Part shown: piece after piece, positions 11,046-21,839 of the stretch
Position numbering within the stretch: position 1 is the first letter of the stretch
How the letters are laid out: the number at the start of each line of letters is the position of its first letter
Origin: Hyperoplus lanceolatus
Lineage: Eukaryota > Chordata > Actinopteri > Uranoscopiformes > Ammodytidae
Direction: 5' to 3'
DNA length: 64,000 bases
Assembly: GCA_026929865.2 (NCBI GenBank)
Contig: CM049417.1
Coordinates: 22,135,501-22,199,500, forward strand
Notes under the pieces: model-generated
The model's input: the letters and a program-made list of their open reading frames with translations, nothing else
Told to the model about the DNA's origin: nothing
Database searches by the model: none
Position numbers and translations under genes: made by a program

Positions 11046-11339
11046 CTTGGCCTGTTTAGATGTTTTTGATTGAAATAGCTTTTGATTTCAATAAATATGA
11101 CCTCCTAATGCTGCAAATTCAACAAATGACCATTTTTAGTTGTTTACAACCTATAAAATGTTTTGAAACTCTGTTGTGCATAATGATTTGGAACAGAGCA
11201 TTTGGAGTTTTTTGTTTTTGAAAAAAATACTTTTATTATTATATTATGACTTGAAAATTATACTGACTGATTTGCATCGACTATTTAGGAAAATCTGGGA
11301 AAATCTAATTTGCCTTATAATTTGGAATGCAGTGTAGAA

Positions 11340-13100
11340 GGCAATCCTTAATTGGTTTATGTAGTCGTTGACGGCTGGTCTCACTAGGCTTGATTGAAGA
11401 CGAACATTAGGTCAGAACATAGGCTCTGATTGGCCAGATTGAAAGTCCAGACGCTCCAAGATCAGGCTGGTCTCACCAGGCTTAAAAACACAAAGCACAT
11501 AACAAAACTCCAGAAATGTCTTAGCAACATTGTGAGGTCACGCTAAAACTGAAGCTTTTACAAGAGAGCGATAATAACATAACAATAACAAGCCCACTCC
11601 CAGTGCAAAGCCAGAACCGGTTGAACAGTCCGTGGGGGCATGGGGCTCCTATGAAGCCTCCAACCATTGCTGTGAACATGACCTGCCATCGGCAAAAAGA
11701 CCCCTTATGGCACTCTAATTTTCTGATCCCCCTCCCCCCCACACACACACATACAATCCCTCTTCAGTCACAGAAACACACACACATAAATCTGGAGATA
11801 TCATCTGGACAGGTGGCCAGCCACCCAGACCTGACCCGCCTGCCCTCTAGCTCGCTTCCTCCCTCCCTCTGCCTAGTCCCTTCAAACCCCCTTTCACGCA
11901 ACTGAAATCAGTTGGGGTCTGCTGGAAAGCCCCAAATGAATACGCATAGCAAACCCCCTCCCTCCCTCACAAATCCACCTCCCCTTCCAACATACACACA
12001 CCTCTAACGAAACCAGCCAATGTCTATCACCCACTGAGCTGTCTGTGGGGATTATAGCCTCAAGAGTAGCGAAAAAAAGGAAGAGGGTTTGTGCAAGCAA
12101 ATGATAATCAGAGTTTACGCCATCAGCATCAGGTCCAAGCTACAGTGAATTTATGTTGAATGTTAGGGCCATATATTGCTGTTGATGCAAAGACTGACAG
12201 AAGAAGGCATTTTAAATGGCTCACACCCTCGACAATCTCCATCATTTCAATGTGCAATTTGAAAATGTTAACAAAGGACGTTTTCCCATTAAAAGCCCTG
12301 GCTCACGCGCTTATCGCAGATGTATTATCTAGTAGCAATTACTGAACGTGCACTAAGCCTAATAATCAGTTTAAATATGGAACATTTTAACATATCAGAT
12401 TTTATTTTAACACTTCAAATGTGAAGCAGGAAAAAAAAAGTATTTCAAGCTTGGTGTTTAGGCAGCTGGTTATCTTATAGTTAAAGCTCCTTGTGGGGAA
12501 ATGTGATAGAAAAGGTCACTTCCATCACTGAACAGACTCCAAATTAGAAACAAAATTAAACGCTCAGGCTTAGTGAAAGAGTTGGATCTTTTCACCAGTA
12601 ATGATCGTCAAGCCCATATATCTGCTGAGCATGTTTATCGATGAGTGTTGTCATCAGTTGTTGTATGGATTACAAAAAGCTGTCTAAACTTATTTCTGTT
12701 TTGTACATAAAAAAAATACTTTTTTCTTCAAGTTTTTCAACTGAAGTATATGTTTAAAGAATCAATGAATACAAGTATATCTTATATGAAAACTATAAAA
12801 TATAATGTAAAATCCACTGTGGTGGCAGATGTGCAACTGTTCTTTAAGTCAAAACCCATGCATATTAAAAAAAACTTATATATTTACAGCAAAGCGCACG
12901 CCATTCCACGGCAGCGCATTCAAAAAGGCAGCCAAATAGGATACCATGCTCACAAAGCCACAATGTGTTCAAGTCAGATATCGCTAGCCCACGTCCATTG
13001 TCGGACACCGAGCTACGTTAAGTCGTGGATCCCAACTCTTGAACGTGCCGCCCAGCTAAAACAGTGAGCACGTTTCGAAAACAATTGCAGCAACCGGGAT
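11340..13100. other. No gene seen; candidate intron 1 of the rbpj-like gene
   Basis: No recognisable exon or complete element. A short region at 11345-11480 contains two copies of a GGCTGGTCTCAC(T/C)AGGCTT motif and resembles 2440-2520 loosely. The C-rich sequence at 11730-11990 has no supported coding. The DNA becomes CpG-richer towards 13 kb. Confidence 0.45.
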
Positions 13101-13514
13101 GTATTGGACATTTGCTTTCAGCGTAAGGCAGTCGTAAGTGTGTGTGTGTTGGGGGCGTATATTAACGTTAAAATGGTTTAGCTCGCTCTGCTAGCCAGCT
13201 AGCTTACAACTCGCTGTTGTTAGAGGGGAAAGGAGACCACCGAGGGGGAAATATCGCTTAGCTGGGGCTAGCTCACAAAACACTGCAGCAACAGTCAGCG
13301 CATGCAAGTAGCGTTCGCTGGGTAAAGAAAAAAACACACTAGCACGCGAACACATTGAGACAAATAAATTACTTCTAGCAGCTAAACCAGTTGCCCAAAC
13401 ACCGTGGTGTACCCAGGCTACAGTGCACATACTCAAAATAAGCCATTTCGTGGAAATAACGTGTATTTTTTTCAACTCCGTTCCCCCACCGTCAGCCCCG
13501 AATCTCAGACTCAC

Positions 13515-13534
13515 CCCGTCACAACAGGCGCCAT
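13515..13534 (-). CDS. rbpj: Candidate first coding exon of rbpj (MAPVVTG...)
   Basis: On the minus strand the ATG at 13534-13532 lies inside the motif AAGATGGCGCC and reads M-A-P-V-V-T-G, then two bases of a codon and a strong donor GTGAGT at 13514-13509. From memory, one vertebrate RBPJ isoform starts MAPVVTG followed by KFGERP in the next exon; the split glycine codon fits that junction. RBPJ (CSL/Su(H)) is the nuclear DNA-binding protein that recruits Notch intracellular domain or corepressors. The next exon is not in the window, so intron 1 would exceed 13.5 kb. Seven residues is a short match. The promoter motifs and donor raise the odds, but another gene with the same start is possible. 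Confidence 0.6.
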
Positions 13535-13824
13535 CTTCCACAAACTCTCACCAAAACTCCAATACTCGCGATATCCTTTTTTCCTCTCCCACAGTCCAAC
13601 AATCCGCCGAGACAACAGAAGCGGACTGGAGGTGCGGGGAAGAGGGAGACGGAGAGAAAGGGGATGGGTGAAGACGACAGGACAAAAAGGGGGAGGCGGT
13701 GGGTCGCACGCAATAGAGAGAGAGCGAAAAGGGCATACGCCACAACAACAGGCGTGGGAAACTTCGGAGATCACGCGAGAGTTGGAAAACTCTCACAATA
13801 GGCTCGCACAGAGGCAGATACACC

Positions 13825-13834
13825 TCTCGCGAGA
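13825..13834. promoter_or_regulatory. TCTCGCGAGA promoter palindrome
   Basis: A perfect 10-bp TCTCGCGAGA, a motif enriched in vertebrate CpG-island promoters. It lies about 290 bp upstream of the candidate rbpj start codon. Confidence 0.7.
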
Positions 13835-14112
13835 TGTACGTGAAGCGGAGTCGTTGTTTATCTTGTGGCGCTGAAATACTATTCCCACGTGTTTACCGGG
13901 TAATAAATTACAGCACCGATCGACTTTAGGGGGAGAAACGCTTGTGGCGAGGAAAGCCTAGGTTTTTTTCCCAGGCTCACACAGCTTTTATAACATGTAG
14001 GCCTATCCTGTCTACTCATGGCGTTTCTGCAGTAGGACTATTCAGAATACACATCTGCAAACAATAAATAATTACAGGCAAAACTAATAATGTTATAATT
14101 TTATACTAGCCT

Positions 14113-14134
14113 ACTTCCCCCCCCCCCCCCCCCA
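14113..14134. repeat. Poly-C tract
   Basis: An uninterrupted run of about 17 C after TTC at 14117-14133; likely to be length-variable. Confidence 0.9.
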
Positions 14135-14486
14135 GTGTTGTATAGCCTACCACCCTACCCTACAACAACAGGAAGAGGTGATGAGACTGCAAATACACAC
14201 TGTCTTTAACTGTGTTTCCCCCAGGAAATGTCTGTCAAGGTGGTCGCTGGCAAGGGGGTAAGGAAATGCACAGCGCCATGGCGAAAATGTTGATGGTATT
14301 TTGCTCAAAGATGCCAATACGCACTAAACAAATAAACAATGTTTTATTTGAATACAAAAACACAACAGACACGGACCTTATAGTTGTGCAATTTTGTTCA
14401 GATACAACAACAGTACAAAATACAATTAAAGAAAAGTGCAGCTTCTACTGTTTTGGTGCAATAATATGTCGACACACTAAATATTA

Positions 14487-15661
14487 GGCTCGTTCGACCT
14501 AACTTTCAGCTCGTCTGGAAAGTAGACGAGAGTAGCCGAGTGCAGTCGGGGGAGTGACGAAAATGCCTGACTGAAGCCGGACAGCTCCGAGTCGGAAGTA
14601 GCGTCCTTGTTGCGGATGCAGTTCGTTTTCTAGTTTTATTTTGAAGGCCTATTAGAAACATATTCGCAGGAGAGTCACACATGCTACAACCGATTAGAAG
14701 CAGAACACAACACAAAGACGAGTAAACACTTTAAAAGCGAGGGGCATTTTCAAAACAAGAAACGAGATATAAGCTAATATCCCCATTCCCCACACATCTT
14801 TATCTTTCTTGTTACTTTACTAGAACACCTACTTTTAAGTGATAAAGAATAATTTACAAGAATAATTTACAAATCCAAATAAAGGAGGTTTAGTATTTCT
14901 CCCTTCACATAACGAATATGATCGGCCTAAATAAAGAAGGTCTAAGAAAAGATCCCTTATTATTATTGCAGAGATGGATATGATGAACTGTATTATGATG
15001 TGTAACAAACAAACTACTTGTTGTAGTTTTGGTCTGGCTTTGCGACACTACATGTAAAATACAATTCCCAGACCATTTAGATCACTTGAAATAAGCCTAT
15101 GATTTAATCTTAATGGTATAAAAATCACTTCACCAAGATCTTATGTGACTCAAGTTTGTGTTCACTTTTAAATATATCTATACAGGAGAGTTACACATCC
15201 AAATTATTTCTATGTCAAGGGTTCAGAGGTTTAACTCTGATTAAGTACATTTCTGCTTAAATGCATATTGTGGCGCCTAATGATTAAACATAAATTAAAA
15301 TCAAAAAGAATGGATCGTAATTTAATTTTGAGCGGTGATGTCAGACTTTTGCCTAACCAATTGGGGAAACGCATCAAAGGCACGAGGTTTAAACTCCCAA
15401 TTAGCGCTCAGCTCCGCCTGTCAGCAAGACGTTTCCCATCAGACATTTCGCTCCCGCAGCCCGTGGGGAGCAACTGCAGCGACTTGCTCCAGTGTCTGTG
15501 TCCGTCTTGATACCGCGGGACTTCAAAGTCTCAAGCAGCCGAGCCGCAGCCAGCCACGGGTGCAAGTGGGACAAAAAGTCTAACCATAATGCAGTGCGCT
15601 CAGCAAGACGAGCGTCATAATTGCGCAGGTCTTAGCAAGACGGCGACAGGTCGAACGAGCC
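14487..15661. mobile_element. Nonautonomous DNA transposon with GGCTCGTTCGACCT ends
   Basis: GGCTCGTTCGACCT at 14487 and its inverse AGGTCGAACGAGCC ending at 15661 form a perfect 14-bp inverted repeat, flanked by TA on both sides. No coding capacity is evident. A short internal stretch (15012-15055) resembles, inverted, the left end of the repeat at 24308. The TA flanks are weak evidence of a 2-bp TSD, so the superfamily is not assigned. Confidence 0.65.
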
Positions 15662-16190
15662 TATTGTGTTTCCACCACCGACCCTACCCTTACTGGTAGG
15701 GCGGGGCCAGAATATGGGTCAAACTATCGGGCTGTGGAACAAGCCAGCGGTCTCTCGTTTTTGCTTGGCCAAACCGGCCGCTTCTTTATTTATTCCCTCG
15801 TGTTGTGAGAGTATTATGCCGGTAAATGCACAGAGACGGCTCGGTGCAAACCGACAGAGACAGTGAGCGAACAGCGCTGGCTGCAGCAGCTACGTGACAT
15901 TGTAACAGTGTTAGGCTACACCAGTGCTTCTCAAATGGTGGGACGAGTTGTCAGGGGGGGCGCGGGCTGCCTTGATTTCCAACTGACCATTTTTCTTTGT
16001 TTTAAGTGCTAGCAAGGCGATGTGTGCTTGTGTATGGTCATATCCGCGCGAAAGGCCGCGATTTGCAGTAAATAATTGTCCACGTGTCTCCAAGTGTCTC
16101 TGTAGGCTATTTAAAAAGCAATTAGACTAATAATAACATTAATGAATTATCGCATCACAGAAGGCCTATTGGCCTATAATAATAAAAAAA
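15662..16190. other. No gene seen
   Basis: Unique-looking sequence. CAGTGCTTCTCAAATGGTGGG at 15923 resembles a hAT left end, but I find no partner end. Confidence 0.4.
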
Positions 16191-16531
16191 AACACCACCT
16201 TAACTAAATTAACTTGTATGTTCATGTAGGGAGGTAGCCTGGCTCCGCCCGCCCGCCTACTTCCGGCCAAATTTTATTTTCCCTTCAGTAGTCAGTCTGG
16301 GTGTACAGCCCATTTCCCAGTTTTGCTGGAGATTCGACAGCCGGTCCAATCAGCGAACAGTAGGGATGGGAATCGAGAACCGGTTCTTGTTCAGACCCGG
16401 TTCCGAGTCAACCAATTCCTTGGAATCGTTAACATGCCTGCTTAACGATTCCGCTTATCGGTTCCGCTCGTAGCAAATGCGTCATGACTTCAGACACGTG
16501 CTGCTTTGTTTTGGTTCAGAACGCAGCAAAC

Positions 16532-16640
16532 ATGACGTCGAGGCAGAAGCGCTCTAAAGTGTGGTTGTATTACACATGAAAAGGCAACAATACGGCCACT
16601 TGCAACAATTGTAAAGTTTCCATTTCATCAAATGAGTCGT
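16532..16640 (+). pseudogene. BED-type zinc finger remnant of hAT transposase
   Basis: From ATG 16532 the frame reads MTSRQKRSKVWLYYT, a TGA, then KGNNTATCNNCKVSISS. The SKVW aromatic start followed by ...C-x2-C is the first half of a BED zinc finger, the DNA-binding domain found at the N-terminus of hAT transposases. The in-frame TGA and the missing His/Cys half and catalytic domain make it a fossil. Confidence 0.6.
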
Positions 16641-17382
16641 GCACAAGCGGCGTAGCGCGCAGACTGCGATCCTGACGGTTGAACGTTTAAACGTCCGCTG
16701 CCTTACTAGTCGGCACCAGAATTGCCCATCACTTGGATTTGAACATACATTGTATATGAATTAACGTGTGTGTAAGCCTAGGTGTGGGGAAGTGAAAGAG
16801 GGAGATACATAAAAAGGCGAGAGCAGCATACAAACAGGAAAAAATTATTTCTTATCCACTTCCAAAGGTCCGCTGTTTACTCTCGTTCATCAGCTGTTAA
16901 ATGCTGCCTTGAAGCACGGCAGTGGGGACGAACGCAAAACAACACACAGCGGGACTCGGCGGTCCGGTGGTAAGGAAACTTTAACAAGACACTTTATAAA
17001 GACAGTAAGACACACTTAAAATAACGCTCTCTGCCCGATACAAAAAGCTCTGCCTTGGATTACTTGAGCGATCGATGTGTATAAAACCATCCGCTACGTG
17101 TCTGATGACGGGACATTATATTAATAAACAGCGCGCTGCACATAAGAACAGCATACATTGTAAAGCTGAGATGGAGCGGTGACTCCTTGTCGCTGGCGTG
17201 GTGAAGAATAAGCAAAGTGATACATTCTCTTAAAGCCTTTATGGCGTATTTATTCTCTTCTTGAATAGTCTACTGTGCAGTCGTGACAGTTTGACCTGAG
17301 GCGTTAACGTATAGTGACATCATCACGTTGGCCTTTCAGAGTAAGGGCGCAATCATATAATAACACTTAACATACATTAAAG

Positions 17383-18390
17383 CAGGGGTGTCAAACATAC
17401 GGCCCGCGGGCCGGTTCCGGCCCGCGAGATGATTTGATCAGGCCCGCGACCTGTAGAGCATAAATTTCTGAGTATGTCAAAAAAAAAGTAAGTCTCTAGC
17501 CCATTCCTGTGAGGAGTTATGAATTTTTAAAGAAATAACCGAAATGCTCACTCCTGCCGCTAGGGGGCAGCCTAAATAAAAAAGCACATTTTAGCAACGT
17601 GGGAAATGGTAAATGGCAATCCTGCTTCACCGCTATTAATGTTTCCTCCAGTGCTTTATGGGAAAGTAAAAACCAAAAAAAAAAAAAACATTTTTATTTT
17701 TAGTACATTTTATTTTATTACTTTTTAATAAAAATAAAACTATTTTTATTTTTAGTGCTGAACAATTAATGTACTAGCAAGCGCGGTGTGTCTGCGGCTC
17801 TGTGTGCGCAAAACGAGCAGGAGCATGCTAGTGTAGGCCTACAAGATTTATTTCCTAATTTTCCATGCTGCTTTATTTTTATGTTTTAAATTGAGAAAAA
17901 CGAATTCCAAAACAACCAATAACCTCTGTATTTAAAAATAAATCAAAACAGTAGAAGTTGCACTTTTATTTAATTGTATTTTGTACAGTCTGCATGTTTG
18001 CACAAAATGTGTCCCTGTACATATAGCAAACCAAATTGGACAACTGTAAGGTCAGTGCCTGTTGTATTTGTGTATTCAAATAAACAGTTGTTTATTTCAT
18101 TAGTGCACATTGGCATCTTTGAGCAAAATACCCCCAAAATTGTTCTACTAGCTTTTCTCCTATTCCCATGGCCAGCAGCAACCTTTACTAAGACATTTCC
18201 TGGGGGCTACAGAGATCCCTTGTGATCCGTGATAATGTAGGTTACAAATGTAGGCTGAGTGATAAAGCATATTACTGAAAAACAAAGTTAGGGATTTGGA
18301 GTTATTTTGCCATTATTTTACTGGTCCAGCCCACCTGAGATCAGAGAGGCTGTATGTGGCCCTCGAACCAAAATGAGTTTGACACCCCTG
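17383..18390. mobile_element. hAT (Charlie-like) element, CAGGGGTGTCAAAC ends, TSD CATTAAAG
   Basis: CAGGGGTGTCAAAC at 17383 and GTTTGACACCCCTG ending at 18390 are perfect inverted ends, with CATTAAAG at 17375-17382 and 18391-18398. The CAGGGGTGTC start and GGCCCGCGGGCC block are typical of Charlie-like hAT elements in vertebrates. No transposase frame is seen. It is the youngest layer in this stack. Confidence 0.88.
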
Positions 18391-20540
18391 CATTAAAGAT
18401 CTCGTATCCTTCCTGAGAGGGCAAACATGATAATTGTTCTGCATAAAAAGAGTTGGTATTATCTTTTCAAAAGACTTATTTCTATTTTTTCTGTCAGTTG
18501 AATTTTGTTTCAAGTGCCAATGAGCACTGTTAATATTCCAAAAGGCACAAGCTCTTCCTTGACTGTTTTAAGTATGTGTTTTTAGTTTGTAGGGCACATA
18601 AGGGCATTTGGGCTTAAAAACCAAAAAAAAAATAGTCTGGACCAATTAATGTGAAAATTGACAATTTCCTAATCCTAAAGTAGCTTGATAATCTTTCAAG
18701 GCACAGACTAGACACACCTCTGATCAGATATTAAAGAGAGTTAATACAAACAAACTAATTTGTACATATTCTCTCACCCAATGAGAATCGATAAGAGAAT
18801 CGATAAGGAATCGGATCGATAAGCAGAATCGGAACCGGAATCGGAATTGCAAAATTCTTATCAATTCCCATCCCTAGCGAACAGAGCGAGTGGCTGAGAA
18901 CGATGACGTCGAAGTCGCGCTCCAGTTTCAGTTGCCAGAAGCCGGCTCATGACACACGTGACGACCAAACGTTATGCGATTGGTTGGCTAATCCAGAGTG
19001 GCACTGGGCAGATCCAATAGTTTTAAACTTTAACAGACACCCGCCTCCATGAGTTAACGTTTGCCAATTAAAGCACTGCCAGACCTTCTGTACAAATGAA
19101 ATGAAGTACGATGGTCTGGTAGCACCAGGCTAGTAGGGAGGTGGGCAGAGTAGCCAAAACATGTACTCAAGTAAAATTAAGTTACTTTAAGATTATAATT
19201 ACTCAAGTAGAAGTAAAAGTACTCTTATAAATTATTACTCGAGTAAGAGTAAAAAAGTATGCAGTGAAAAGACTACTCAAGTACTCAAGAGTACAAGTAG
19301 GCCTACTGAATTACTCCGGATTTATTTTTGAAATATAGGCTACAGAGCAACACAAACGGTACAGAATAGACACAAACATAATATAAAACAGCAATGTTCA
19401 AATAAAGATATGTTAAATAACATAATTTTAAATAAAACAATAAGGTATTTAAAAACCAAATGAATAACCCTTGAACTCAAACAATAATAAATTAATTATC
19501 TGCCAAATTAAATACATCACCCTTCAAATAAAATGATAATAAATTAGGCTTGTCCAAAATTATATTAATTAAAACCAATACACTTATAACACTGTTGCAA
19601 TTGTTTTGCACATACACATTTTAAAACTAATTCCTACAATATGTCACTGGCCCTGAGAAAATTATCTAGGTTGGGTTTAGCCCCAAAATGATAAAACACA
19701 CACAATTAAACTTCGTTACACATCAAAACCTGCTGGCACACTCACTTAACGTATGAAACTACAGTGGCTGAACAAAGAGACCACTCTCAGACTCTCACAC
19801 AGCCAGACTGGGGCATGCGAAGTGACAGGGAGAACAGGATATGTGTCAAAGAAGAACAGTGTCTCTGTAATTGCGAGTGTGTGGGAGTCTGTGTAAATGC
19901 GATTGTGAGTGTGTGATTGTTATTTTGTGAGTTAGTGTGATTGAGAGCTTGTGAGTGTGTGAGTTTGTATTTGAGGCCAGGGGTGTGGCTATTGCTCCTC
20001 GGAATCAGCGGTTTCTTCCATTTTCTCGACTCACCCAGATAGTAGGTAAAATATGCGTTAAACCTACATGGCACGGCCACGGACACAACATCGGTGCGGA
20101 ACCGCCGGAGCCTTTAAAAAAGTCCGTGGACATTGTTGAGCTCATGGTTGAGCCCTATGACAACATGATAACACTTGTCATGTGACTGAAGTGGCTGCAT
20201 TTGATTGGCAAGCTTTTGTAATGTGGTTTTTATTGGTTGAAATAGTCACGTGATAGAGATGTTGCCTGAAGACTTCCCCGGGGAGAGAAATCATGAGAGA
20301 AATAGATCTCGCATGTAATAAATAAAATATATAAAAAAATAAGGTAACGACCGTCACGTAGCCAAATGAAACGGCGTAAAAGTACCGTTCTTTCTTCAAA
20401 TATTTACTCAAGTAAAAGTAAAAGTATGTTGCAATAAAATTACTCCTAAAATTACAATTTATTCAAAAAGTTACTAAAGTATTTGTAACGGAGTAAATGT
20501 AGCGCGTTACGACCCACCTCTGTTCATGTAAACAGACCAG

Positions 20541-21836
20541 GGGCCTATCCGAAAACTTTTTTTTGCATAGGAAATTTCGGTTGCGTTCCGAATCGCATAC
20601 TCTTTCTTTTTTCTATTCTACATACTACATCTGACGATAAAAAGAATCTAGTTAGGATGCAGTAGGCATACTATTGGGACGTACTTTTCTCTCTTATTTC
20701 ATCATAACATTGCGCCTTGATCTTGCCTCTTGCTTTTATATCCGTCGCATCCCCGTTTGTTTTCATAACATGGACCTATAGGCTTCGTCGATGTTACGTC
20801 ACTTCACGTGCGCACTGGATTGTGGGTCAGAATCGCCCAAATAGGATGCACTTTTCAACACTAACAAGCTTGGCCGCATGAAGTAGACCATCCGGGTATT
20901 CTAACCATCCTAAATCTGGCCACAAGAATCGGGACATCCTAAATCTTTTTTCTACATACTATATAGTAGAAAGTATTCGATTCGGAACGCAACCTTCCTT
21001 TCCTATCGAGATGACCCAGAAGTGCTCGGCAGATAGGTGATCCGAATAACCAAAATGCTTAGGAAAGGCATAGGAAAGGAGCCTCGATTCATCCTTTAAA
21101 CCTCCTTTAGCATAGGTTACTCCTGGCTAACCTATGCTAAAGGAAAGGAGGTAGTGGTATCCCATAATCCTTTACGGCGGCAAGATTTAAAGCAACAGGC
21201 CACCGCCGGAGTTTACCGACTCTACACGAATACGAACGAGAGGTAAAACAGAAGAGAGGAGAGGAGAAGAGAGGAAGATTTAACTCGGCTAAAACAAAAT
21301 CCTACCCCCCCCCCCCTCCCCCCACACACACACAGGCTAAAGATAATAAAGAACTCATAAAAGACCAACATCATAATAGTTATTTTCGTAGCACATAATT
21401 TACACCATAAGAAAATAAAATACCAACTTCACATTTAATGAAGTTTCTGGGGGCAGTTCATTTCAACATCAACACAAGTGTAGCCTCTTTTTATTCCACA
21501 TGTGAATTGGGATATAAGGGAGTGATTCTCACTCTGTTGGCGACAACCTGATTAAAATCAATATGAAAAGAACACATGGATCAAACGAGCGCTTGTTGTA
21601 GTCCATTTTCGGAGAATAGTGTAGTTTCACGCTACTGACTCACGTCAGCAATACTCGCCGTCGCGCAATGACGTCGGTTAGGAAAAGTGGAGTCGAATTC
21701 ATTTGAAACAGCGCTGTCCTTTCCTATGTTCGATAGGAAGCACCTTTCATCTCTCCTTAACCCCGATGACGTTTGGGGCTTAAGGTATAGGAAAGGAGGC
21801 TTATAGGTTAGGAGATTGGACTTTTCGGATAGGCCC
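20541..21836. mobile_element. 3-bp-TSD MITE, tandem copy A (GGGCCTATCC ends)
   Basis: Ends GGGCCTATCC and GGATAGGCCC with CAG at 20538-20540 and 21837-21839. The second CAG is also the left flank of copy B. Subterminal sequence AAAACTTTTTTTTGCATAGG and several inverted CCTTTCCTA blocks repeat in both copies. It is interrupted by the element at 20579-20994. The 3-bp duplication suggests PIF/Harbinger. Confidence 0.7.
20579..20994. mobile_element. MITE with GGTTGCGTTCCGAATCG ends, TSD TTC
   Basis: GGTTGCGTTCCGAATCG(C)AT and its inverse bound 416 bp. TTC at 20576-20578 and 20995-20997 is a true 3-bp duplication, because copy B at 21839 onward keeps the empty site GGAAATTTCCTTTCC. A second copy of this MITE is at 44392-46415. 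Confidence 0.85.
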
Positions 21837-21839
21837 CAG

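Larger units (their letters stand above)
2541..11334 (+). mobile_element. Tc1/mariner-like transposon (DD37E), split by three later insertions
   Basis: The left end CAGTATGTCACAAATT follows a TA at 2539-2540. The right end AATTTGGAATGCAGTG precedes a TA at 11335-11336. With the insertions removed (2647-3708, 3881-4561 and 5084-10613, plus their duplicated target bases) the element is about 1.5 kb, normal for Tc1/mariner. The three junctions rejoin smoothly into one 5' UTR and transposase reading. The element is therefore the oldest layer of this 8.8-kb stack. TA flanks, length and the D-D-E motifs support the superfamily; the family name is not claimed. Confidence 0.8.
13100..13930 (-). promoter_or_regulatory. 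CpG-rich promoter region of the rbpj-like gene
   Basis: Unlike its AT-rich surroundings, this stretch is rich in G+C and CpG. It holds a YY1-type motif (AAGATGGCGCC on the minus strand, 13527-13537) and a perfect TCTCGCGAGA palindrome at 13825-13834, plus near-matches CGCGAGAG at about 13775 and CTCGCGAT at about 13565. Both motif classes are well-known in TATA-less housekeeping promoters. The YY1 motif usually sits just downstream of the start site, which places transcription leftward, starting about 13540-13600. No TATA box is evident. Confidence 0.6.
16361..18876 (+). mobile_element. hAT element with TAGGGATGGGAA ends, TSD GCGAACAG
   Basis: TAGGGATGGGAATCGAGAACCG at its left end (first 12 bases inverted at the right as TTCCCATCCCTA) and perfect 8-bp duplications GCGAACAG at 16353-16360 and 18877-18884. 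It carries a BED-finger remnant (16532-16640) and is itself interrupted by the element at 17383-18390. Its own length is about 1.5 kb, too short for a full hAT gene. Confidence 0.85.
16235..19132. mobile_element. TAGCCTGG MITE copy 1, 9-bp TSD GTAGGGAGG
   Basis: Ends TAGCCTGG and CCAGGCTA with GTAGGGAGG at 16226-16234 and 19133-19141. The element's own sequence (about 380 bp) is split by the hAT element at 16361-18876. Sequence matches copies at 34892-35487, 37765-39327 and 55334-55935, in either orientation, including blocks such as GGCCGGAAGTAGGCGGGCGG and GGTCTGGAAGTGCT. It is nonautonomous with no coding region. Confidence 0.85.
16229..20522. mobile_element. hAT-type element with (CAG)AGGTGGG ends, TSD TTCATGTA
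   Basis: Perfect 8-bp duplications TTCATGTA at 16221-16228 and 20523-20530 bound ends GGGAGGTGGGCAGAGTAG and ...GACCCACCTCTG. The element's own sequence is 16229-16234 plus 19142-20522, about 1.4 kb, and contains the ACTCAAGTA(A)AAGTA-type subterminal repeats common in fish hAT MITEs. The 9-bp-TSD MITE at 16235-19132 landed only six bases from its left end. No transposase is seen. The long frames at 19787-20185 have no domain. Confidence 0.75.

Noticed and set aside
1..13508. Exon 2 of rbpj (KFGERP...)
   Set aside because: By-eye scan of the minus strand found no frame with this start after an AG acceptor.
13191..13874. Several overlapping open frames of 70-156 codons
   Set aside because: GC-rich promoter DNA is poor in stop codons. 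The only frame with start context, known residues and a donor is the seven-residue exon at 13515-13534.
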